From NCBI GenBank assembly GCA_037447655.1, contig JBBHKE010001013.1:268979-332978 (forward strand): a stretch of 64,000 nucleotides of DNA. The letters run 5' to 3'. Origin of the DNA: Zygnema cylindricum (lineage: Eukaryota > Streptophyta > Zygnematophyceae > Zygnematales > Zygnemataceae). A program made the translations under genes and the position numbers. The notes beneath the pieces were generated by a model, which saw only the letters and a program-made list of their open reading frames with translations, searched no databases and had not been told where the DNA came from. Of the stretch, positions 56,288 to 64,000 are shown piece after piece (position 1 is the stretch's first letter; each line of letters opens with the position of its first letter).

Positions 56288-56521
56288 AGGGATTTCTGCA
56301 TCGGCTCTAATGTCGGCAGCGGATCGAATGCATGCAAGGGAGTTAATCCTGTAAGAAAACCTCGGGCAATATCGAATTATGACAACTTTCACGCTTTGAG
56401 AAAGGCATATTTCGAAAAATATTCGTTCAAGGCTTTGAATAATTATGCTTGCACACTTCGCAATCTCGCTAGGGTGCTTAAGTCTAGTTCAAGGCCTACT
56501 ATTTGTGTTCCCACAAACTGA
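56288..56521 (+). CDS. candidate terminal exon, unidentified
   Basis: A long pyrimidine tract and TTCTTTCTAG precede an open frame of 77 codons to TGA: RDFCIGSNVGSGSNACKG, ISNYDNFHALRKAYFEKYSF, LNNYACTLRNLARVLKSSS. Composition is protein-like. Copia H lies immediately upstream, where earlier exons would be. No family recognised. Confidence 0.35.
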   Translation, partial: RDFCIGSNVGSGSNACKGVNPVRKPRAISNYDNFHALRKAYFEKYSFKALNNYACTLRNLARVLKSSSRPTICVPTN

Positions 56522-57237
56522 GAGAAGGAAACTCAAACAAGAATTATTCAAGCTTTATTGAACTGACTATGAAAAGTTGGTACGAAGGTGGAAGGACAAG
56601 ATGGTAATGGGAGGAATGATTGCGTTGACGAGATCCTAAATTTTTTGAAGAACTTGATTATTGACTAAACTTCAATTGTAAACTTGATTCTTTCGTAAGT
56701 TGTGACAATTGCTCATTCTGTCTTTTTTTTGAGAGCCGACAGTTTATGAGTGTAAAAGATTCAGTATATCATAGAGAATAGATTAGTAGCTCGGCGATTC
56801 TATAATAAGGATTTCTCTAACTAAGATAGGAAAGACTAAGAGCTTCGATCGTCGACTTACTATCTTCCTTTCCTATATTGTATTTTTATTTCTTTTGATT
56901 TTTCTTTGGCTATAAATGAAAGAAGATTCGTTAATTTTGGATTTTATATAAGACATCGCTAGTACGGGAGCTTTTGTTCTTATTTTGTTTCCGTTTTCTT
57001 TTCAATGGTTCCAATTTTTGGGTTCTTGACTCAGTTTGAGTTCATGTACATAAAGCTTATTATCGTTAATTTTATTGTTACAGTAAATTAGCGAAAATGG
57101 TCACTTCAAACTTTAACCAATTACACACAACACATCATTCACACTACACACTTCACTTAATAACTTCGCGACACAGTTATCATTTTTGCTTTAGAACCGG
57201 ATATTTAGTTTCCCATGAGGTTTCACAAATTATTCCA
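56522..57237. other. unassigned region
   Basis: AT-rich sequence with no exon or element termini recognised. Confidence 0.4.
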
Positions 57238-57414
57238 TCACGCGGGGTTGATAATCTCTTGCTCGATGTCGTTTTGCTCGATATCGTTTTTTTCTGTATC
57301 ATTTTGCTCGATGTTGTTTTCCTCTATATGGTTTTTCTCAATATTGTTTTCCTCGATATTGTTTTGCTCGATGTTGCCTGTCCTATTATTGAAGGCATTT
57401 TTTCATGAAACCTC
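57238..57414 (-). repeat. 15-bp minisatellite with a pentapeptide-repeat frame
   Basis: About eight TTTTGCTCGATGTCG-type units. Read on the minus strand they stay open as NNIEE / NDIEQ pentapeptides to a TGA at 57238. The frame is closed upstream by a stop, with no ATG. It may be an exon or simply a repeat. Confidence 0.6.
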
Positions 57415-57795
57415 GGCACATTGGATTGGCTCCACATGATAGTGCTATGAAGTATTCGGGTTTGTAGATGAACGGGCTTGATGTGATTGGGAGTCGGAAA
57501 AAGATAGACGCCAAAGTTAAGTACTTAATAAGTTTAAACATGACATAAGTTGTAATTTTTTTTTCTCAAACTAATCAAATGAATGATTAGGCTTACTGTC
57601 CATCAACAAAAAATGCACGTTGTTTACATGATTCCATACGTTTACATACAATACCGCATTGTGTTTCAAAAACAATAACATTATCGCAGATACGACCAAG
57701 GTTCTTTAGGAGTCTAAGTGTAAACATTGACTTTTCAACTATTTTTGGGTCCTCATCCGAGAAGTAATTTGAGAAGCATCCGATTCTCTAGATGG

Positions 57796-58008
57796 TTACC
57801 TACGTTGGGGAGGTGGGTAGTCATCTGTAGAGAGTGTAGAATTGCTACACCAGAATGATATGAATTCATGCCACGCTGGACTACCACTAAATTTTTCACA
57901 CATCACAAAGGCCATGTGCCTTATAACGAGGTGGACATGAGTAAACCCATATAAAACATAAACTCTTTGTTGAAGATATCTCGTCACCCTTCTTTTATCT
58001 CTATACAA
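57796..58008 (-). CDS. unidentified exon-like ORF
   Basis: A minus-strand frame including VTRYLQQRVYVLYGFTHVHL, MAFVMCEKFSGSPAWHEFIS and STLSTDDYPPPQ, with a donor-like GTAACC after CAACGTAG. Protein-like composition, but no family recognised. The stretch 57415-57795 beside it shows nothing. Confidence 0.25.
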   Translation of the reverse strand: MYRDKRRVTRYLQQRVYVLYGFTHVHLVIRHMAFVMCEKFSGSPAWHEFISFWCSNSTLSTDDYPPPQRR

Positions 58009-58504
58009 GTTTTAGACCTTTGGTTGTCTGTGTTTATAACCTTTAAATAGGTCATCTCTGTTCATCTAAAGACTTAAACAGCGTGTCCCGTTGGAAACCT
58101 CAACAAACGGGTAACTTTGTCCCTCGTGCGAACTCACCAATCGGGTAACTTTCAAACTACCCCCTCGGCAATCGTTTTTCACCGTTAGATCTTGGCTGCT
58201 GGAACATGTTAATGAATATAGATGAAGCTACCACCTACAATAATGAGTCTTCAACCGTCTATCCTTCGTTTGTGACCGTCCGATCATAAAATGCTAGTAG
58301 TTTAGAAGCTACCAGTCCTTTCAAGAAGTACATATTTGGACACGGCCCATGCCCGTGTAAAGGGCATGATGATACATACGACATCGTATGACAAGAATCG
58401 AGATGATTTAGTGCCGATTCTTTGCTCAATTTTGCGTCAATCTTTATGATGTTTTAGGCCGCGTCTAGAAATATCCATACAGATATCAAGACTAGTACAA
58501 TTGT

Positions 58505-58745
58505 ACTTAGGGCACTTTCCCATGTGTTAAAGTTACATTTATTTTCTATTGTTTTCCTCCATAAATTAGAAAAAAACGTGAAAATCCACAACCGTACCAA
58601 AAAAATGAAATTACCACCGTACAAATTGCGTTACCTTGAAACTTTATATGTAATCTTTGTTGTTTAGCGCCATGTAGTTTGTGGTGTAGCACGTTTCGAC
58701 CCATTTTCGCGCCCTTTCAACTCCTCTTCAAAACCTCGCGGAGAT
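58505..58745 (+). repeat. dispersed repeat, copy 2
   Basis: Matches 49700-49945 (TTAAAGTTACATTTATTTTC, AGAAAAAAACGTGAAAATCC). It ends just before the LTR at 58748, so the copia element probably inserted into it. No gene is seen in 58009-58504. Confidence 0.7.
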
Positions 58746-58747
58746 TT

Positions 58748-59603
58748 TGTGGGTTCCGTTGCCCCACAGAATGCACATTTCACAAGTAGCCACTAGGATG
58801 GCATCAACCCACTTTGGTTTCCCCAATAATAACTGTCACCTTAGCAAGCAATAACTCTCTCCAACTTCACCCCAATGAAGGCAAAACTCACTTGAGTCCG
58901 CTGCCAAAAGAATCAATGAATTTGCTCCCCTGTGCAGTTCGTTATCAATGGTCAAAGGTAACCTTTATAATCACAAGCTCTTTTAGAGAGAGGTGGTTAT
59001 ATTTTACTCAGTCCTAGTCTGCCTACTCTCAGCTACCTACTACTAAACCCTAGACCACCTCCTACTAAACCCTAGACCAATAAGAAGATTGTACAATACG
59101 AGAAGGTACATTGGTCGATGTACTTCTTGTACGGCCATTGTACGACAAGGCCTTACAAGTGACGCCTGTCGGATTAGGAGCCATGGTTCCTCCTCCTATC
59201 TTCTCTTGTGTCTAATATATGCCGCCACGTATCATTGCGTGACGCTATCTTTGAAAGCTGCCAAAATTTCATTCCGGGTTGGCGGTTGGGACGACGTCCA
59301 TCCGATCAAGTATATTTACACGGTTCGATTCGCTATCGTGCGCTGTCGGCTCACATGTTCCTCTTCGTCAATTTGTTCCATTCAATGGATTCATCGCTAG
59401 GTAACTGTTCATTCATTTATCAAACCCCACATATTTAACAATTCATCAAAGACTTAATGGATAAGGGGGCAGGCTATTTCATGTAAGACCTCTGAGCCTA
59501 TTTGACATGTAGCCATGGCCTTCTCTCTCTGTCTCTCTAAGAATCTAGGACAGCTTAAGTAACAAAAGAGAGAGAGATAAGATATAAATTACATTTTCTA
59601 ACA
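58748..59603 (-). mobile_element. copia 3' LTR (element F)
   Basis: Minus-strand start TGTTAGAAAATGTAATTTAT preceded by AAAATTTTGGCGAG. It shares the CATTGTACGACAAGGCC and upstream blocks with LTRs A-E. About 856 bp. No antisense B box seen in this copy. Confidence 0.7.
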
Positions 59604-60413
59604 CTCGCCAAAATTTTAAGCTCTCTCTTTCTCTCAATCCAGACCCATTTTTGCAAAAAATTAACTTTGGTGAGGAAACTGCCTTGGTCATCATATCGGC
59701 AAGCATTCCCCCATCCGGTTAGTACACAAGTTTGATGATTTGTTTTCAACTTTTTCTCTCATAAAGGTAAGCCTTATGTCCATATGCTTGGCTTTAAAAT
59801 GATGCTTGGGATTGGCAGTAATTGGAATTGTTGCCTGGTTATCACAGAAAATGTTTTGAACTCCAATTTTTATAAATCCGAATTCTTGCAGCAAAGATTT
59901 CGCCCACATCAATTTTTTCACAACTGCACATGATGCCGTGTACTCAGCCTCCATTGTAGACTATGCAACAACCTTTTATTGTTTGCTGCTCCAGTAACAA
60001 GCACCAAACCGATTTGCAAAACATATCCTGAAGTTGACCTTATGAGAGGCACATCGTTTAACCATAATTCCATTGTTTCGACAATATATCTCATTAGCCT
60101 CTTGGCTGCCTCCTAGTCTTTCTTCCTAGGATTATTTAGACTTCTACCAAGAACTTCTACAGCTGTCGCTATATCCGGACGCGTACAGTTCATAAAGTAG
60201 ATCAAGCTTCTTATAACTTGTTTATAGGGAATATTCCGCATAAATTCTTGTTCTTCTAGAGTAACTTGATCATCCTAGATTATTACTCCCCCTTTAACAT
60301 TCCCCTCACTAACCTTTTTAAGTTCCATAGGTGTAGTGCAACCATTAGCTTGGTCCATGTGATATTTCTGAAGCATATTACCGATTGCTTCTTTTTGGGT
60401 TAGTCTAATCAGA
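59604..60413 (-). pseudogene. copia RT/RNase H remnant (element F)
   Basis: The RNase H ORF (59954-59691) holds MEAEYTASCAVVKKLMWAKS, FCDNQATIPITANPKHHF and MDIRLTFMREKVENK. Upstream remnants to 60413 encode the connection region (CTRPDIATAV-like) in broken frames. Truncated at 60413. Confidence 0.8.
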
Positions 60414-60733
60414 GAAAAACGACAAAAAAATATTGGTACTTTGGCACAAGGGCAAACGCCTTAAGAGTGCCTTCAAAACGGGTTTTGACGTATGTATCTA
60501 CAGTTGAGGTCATATCTTAATCGACGTTATTCTACGTCGTATGAATACTAAATGTTTAAATATAGCTAACGACCAAGAATCTCACTTCCGGCAATATGGA
60601 CACTTTTCCAAATTTATTTATTTATTATTTTATTTTTCTGTATTGTACATTAGAGTTTAGTCTTGACTTTTTTTTCGCCACTCAAAATGTGTTTCTTCCG
60701 TGCACACTTGTCAATTGGGATATTATCAATTAG
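60414..60733. other. unassigned spacer
   Basis: No gene or element recognised. Confidence 0.4.
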
Positions 60734-61207
60734 TAGTGCTATATATCGACAAGAAATTTATTGCGATAACACCAATACCGATAGTTATCGGTTATCGAAC
60801 GGTAATGGTTCCGATATATTGCTCTGAGTCCGACAAATTCCTTATCGACGATAAGTGGAAAATATATAGTACGCTATATAATATCACTTTATAATATACT
60901 ATATTATATTTTTATTGTTTATAGCGTGGCATACCATGTGTAGGAATCTGTTCCGTACTCTGTGTAACGGAATAACGACGTTCAGTACGACGGAATAAGC
61001 CGTACAATTGTACGGTACAAACTGTACAATTATCGCCGATAGTTATCGATACATGTGTTATCGCGATAAAAAATCCGATTTTTTCGGTTTCTTATCGGCG
61101 ATAACACCAGTTTCGGCGATGCACCATTTTGCCAATATTTCGACTATCATCAAGCCAAAAAAAGCTACATACGATTATCGGCAAAACCTTGCCGATACAC
61201 AACATTA
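60734..61207 (+). mobile_element. hAT-like element, decayed
   Basis: From TAGTGCTATATATCGACAAG to CCTTGCCGATACACAACATTA (last 20 bases of the element), with TTATCGCGATAACACC and ATCGGCGATAACACC subterminal motifs. Flanking 8-mers TCAATTAG and TCAATTTC agree at 6 of 8 positions. Confidence 0.6.
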
Positions 61208-61214
61208 TCAATTT

Positions 61215-61421
61215 CACCGCAAATGGCTATTAGCGTTAACAAATATTTAGTGTTAAAGAGAAATTAGTGTGATTAACGCTAATTAGGAATTTGGGGATTT
61301 CAAGGAAACCAGTCACTCTAATTTGTTTTTTATGGTTTTTTTAATCACTCTATTTAAGGATTTGGGTAGAAATTCAGGGGCGCCGACTTAGCGTGATTAA
61401 CCCTAATAGCGATTCGCGGTG
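61215..61421 (+). mobile_element. TA-flanked MITE, 207-bp class
   Basis: CACCGCAAATGGCTATTAG at the left and CTAATAGCGATTCGCGGTG at the right. The left flank reads TT instead of TA. Confidence 0.7.
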
Positions 61422-61573
61422 TAGTATAAATTGGGATTGAACAATAAAATTCCGTTTGAGACCCGACAAGTGTGCACGCAGAAAAGATGTTTTAACAACA
61501 CTTATTTAGGGCCCCTAAATGACGACCCTATAACCTAAAACAGATTTAACAGTACTGAAATTAGCACTAATTA

Positions 61574-62213
61574 GGGTATGGTTACATTAGGAGGTCTTTG
61601 TAATAGTACGGACGGAAAAAAATTTGTATTACAGAGGCCTCGGTTACACCGCGTATCGTCAGTAAACATTTTTTTACATACATGTTCTAATTTGAGTGGC
61701 TCCACATAAGTCGACGATTAAATCTCTAAAATCGTCAAAGATTTGGAAACCGACTATTTACGTATGGAAATCCGTACCTGCGTATTACGTACGTGTACCG
61801 CAAAGATCTCCTTCACTCTTCTGACTTTCAAAAAAAACCGTATTTCTTTTCGGCAAAGATTTTACGGTCACCTTGTCCGAATGGACGTGACTTTTGGGGC
61901 GTGTGAAAATTTTCATTTTTTATCGACGCACGTGTATATCGTCCTGGTGTAGCAAACTGACTGGTTCTGTAATGGTGAACCCACCTCGGCGAGGTGGGTT
62001 CACCAATACAGAGGCGTATGGAGCGATTGCTTCGCAGATGAAGACTAAAATGTAATCGGACGGTCGAAGTCGTCTCCCGGATACTTGGAGAATCGTAATA
62101 TTATTTTATGTAATGTTGTTTTCAAGAAACTCACGAAAATATAGAACGGCATGGTATGGGCAAGTACAAAGTTTTGTATTGAACCTCACTTTTCGTATGA
62201 TGTAACCATACCC
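61574..62213. mobile_element. PIF/Harbinger-like element with TTA target duplication
   Basis: Inverted ends GGGTATGGTTACAT and ATGTAACCATACCC, bordered by TTA on both sides. 640 bp. An inner inverted stretch GTAATACAGAGGCCTC occurs around 61620-61640, and CCACCTCGGCGAGGTGG forms a palindrome at 61981. No transposase. Part of it recurs inside the hAT-like element at 39906-40712. Confidence 0.75.
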
Positions 62214-62219
62214 TTACTA

Positions 62220-62758
62220 CACCGCGAATCGTTATTAGTGTCAAAGTTTAAAAAGCGTTGAAGAAAATTTACCGCAATTGATGCAAAACAAGAATTTGAT
62301 TTTTTTTTTGAAAATGGTGTATTCTAATTTCGGCATTATGCTAATTTGGGAATAGCAAAAATGGAATATTAGCTGTACGATTATATACAATAATATATGT
62401 ATCCGTACAAAATATTAAAAATCGTACGCCGTCGTGAAATTTAAATATCCGTACATGTCAGACTAATTTACGTGCAGACTAATCCCGTTTTTTGAGCGCA
62501 CGTTCCTATGCGTGAGTGTTTGATTTAATTCATTTTTTGTAAAGTTTTCGCTTGAAAAGGTACATTTATGTACGGTGTGACATCGATCGTACACCACACT
62601 ATTCAAATCTTCTTGTACTTTCGTTCTTTACGCTATTTTGTACAGTACTTTAATTAACGTCAAGGAAAAATTAAAAGCATGTATCCTATTTGAGGAAAAA
62701 AAATAAATATTTTAAGGACCCAAATTAGTGACTTTGACACTAATAACGATTCGCGGTG
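62220..62758 (-). mobile_element. TA-flanked MITE, 539-bp class
   Basis: CACCGCGAATCGTTATTAG at the left and CTAATAACGATTCGCGGTG at the right, with perfect TIRs and TA flanks. An inverted relative of 6643-7177. Confidence 0.85.
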
Positions 62759-62821
62759 TAATTGTTGCACATGGAAAAATTGACAACACACGAAATGCTC
62801 GCACATTGAACACGCGAACAT

Positions 62822-63237
62822 ACCGTAAAGTCATTTTCACACACTGTATTAAAAGTTTACTATACCGTACGCACATTATAACATAGGAAGCCAAGAACCA
62901 TAGTTGTTCAAATCGAGCGATTTTTTCCTTTTTTCCGATTAAAACGTATAATTCGTGATTTTTGAATAAATCGGAAAAAAACATGATGTATTTTCTATAC
63001 GGTAAACTGAACTTAGAATCTATGTAAAAGGTACAACGTTTACCGTAAACTGTACGGTTTATTACGGTAGTGTACGAATTTAACCGTAAAGTCATTTTCA
63101 CACACTGTATTAAAAGTTTACTATACCGTACGCACATTATAACATAGGAAGCCAAGAACCATAGTTGTTCAAATCGAGCGATTTTTTCCTTTTTTCAGAT
63201 TAAAACGTATAATTCGTGATTTTTGAATAAATCGGAA
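62822..63237. repeat. 155-bp direct duplication, nearly identical
   Basis: 62822-62976 and 63083-63237 differ at one noticed base (CCGATT versus CAGATT) and are 261 bases apart. The 147-residue minus-strand ORF spans both copies, so its internal repeat is an artefact of the duplication. Confidence 0.95.
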
Positions 63238-63239
63238 GC

Positions 63240-63612
63240 CTCCTCTTTTGTTGGTACGTACGAAAATACAATCTCGTTTGCCGTAACCAAATCTCTTACA
63301 AAATCTCCTTACAATATTGAGCTTGACTCAATTTAATGTTCCCCTCCTTGTCACGTATCACTTCAATCCCCAAAATATATCGTACCTCTCCAAGATCCGT
63401 AACTTTGAAATGTAATCCAAGGTAACGTTTCAACTCATTAATGCGATCCAATTGTCGCATGCCATCAAGAAATCATCCACATAAACAGAAAAGATGATTT
63501 GATCAGCTCCTTCACCTTTCACATACAGTTCAGAATCGAACGTAGTTTGTACAAATCCAAACTTCAGTAGTACTTGATGAAGTCTCAAATACAAAGTGCG
63601 TGGTGACATCGT
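63240..63612 (-). pseudogene. copia reverse transcriptase fragment
   Basis: The minus strand aligns with element H RT (51500-51850): the LRLHQVLLKFGFVQT-like segment, an FSVYVDD-like box with a frameshift, DLGEVRYILGIEVI and LSQAQYCKEIL. No LTR nearby. Confidence 0.7.
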
Positions 63613-64000
63613 TAAATTGGAAGGGGAAAAAAAATCACCATTACATCATGATTAGTATTGACAAACCTACATGAAATTTATAAACAAGAACCTACCATAT
63701 TACTTATTTCCAAGCTAAAAAAAAAAAAAAAAAAAAAAAAAAACGTCCACGTACCACATTTTTTATTTTTGTACATGCGTGGCTCATTTTTTATGCAAAA
63801 GTTATTTTCGACAAAAAAGATATTGAAACAGCCACACCCTTAAAATAAACACCATACCACCTGTTCGGCACCTAATTCCGAAATTCCCGAAGCAAAAACA
63901 CACCTAATTCCGAAATTTCCAAAGCAAAAACACCAAATTCCGAAAGTTATGAAGCAAAAACATAAAACCTTAAGACTCCTTCCTATCCCGTGGAAGATAT
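63613..64000. other. unassigned right edge
   Basis: Includes a poly-A tract at 63718-63743 and three short direct repeats of the type CACCTAATTCCGAAATT (63867-63945). No gene seen. Confidence 0.4.

Noticed and set aside
62712-63155. A 147-codon ORF with an internal peptide repeat
   Set aside because: The peptide repeat follows from the 155-bp DNA duplication, and the C-terminal part lies in a MITE end.
1-64000. CRISPR array, rRNA or organellar segment
   Set aside because: No spaced identical direct repeats of CRISPR type, no rRNA-like sequence, and no organelle genes were seen. All arrays are simple satellites.

Overview
The window is nuclear DNA from a eukaryote, most likely a streptophyte (land plant or charophyte-grade alga). 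The grounds are: Ty1/copia retrotransposons with an initiator-tRNA-Met-type primer site; abundant small DNA transposons; two identical tRNA-Asn genes; telo-box-like AACCCTA motifs just upstream of a housekeeping gene; CT-rich leaders; and a plant-style F-box exon. The species cannot be read from the sequence. The DNA is AT-rich, full of microsatellites, and mostly decayed transposable elements. Real genes are few and split by repeat-filled introns, so simple ORF calling misses them.

Host genes. (1) A minus-strand, multi-exon METTL2/6/8-type tRNA 3-methylcytidine methyltransferase runs from the ATG at 4301 past the left edge; six exons were read directly. (2) tRNA-Asn(GTT) genes lie at 38115-38188 and 45543-45616. 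(3) A plus-strand F-box exon starts at 34734, with phase-compatible candidate exons to 36921. (4) Weaker exon-like pieces are at 43898, 45370 (minus), 48074, 48559, 49608 (minus), 56288 and 58008 (minus).

Transposon layout. 4.4-7.8 kb is a cluster of TA-flanked MITEs. 8.0-31.3 kb is a nest of truncated copia elements, five with a related LTR family (9.0, 14.3, 16.2, 19.2 and 24.6 kb), plus two gag-only LTR elements and a third kind of copia at 29.3-31.3 kb. 31.3-33.1 kb holds four small DNA transposons in a row. 38.2-41.7 and 46.6-47.9 kb carry nested hAT-like elements whose 8-bp target duplications are still legible. 50.3-56.2 kb is the one copia copy with both LTRs, disabled by stops and frameshifts. 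58.7-60.4 kb is another truncated copia. 60.7-63.6 kb holds more MITEs, a recent 155-bp duplication and a copia reverse-transcriptase fragment.

What stands out: a legible insertion chronology (hAT into hAT, with empty sites elsewhere in the window; hAT into a TA-MITE; copia into hAT copies), an antisense tRNA-like module in at least five copia LTRs, and a methyltransferase gene whose expected middle exon is not visible where a short tandem repeat has expanded. No CRISPR, operon or prokaryotic system is present.
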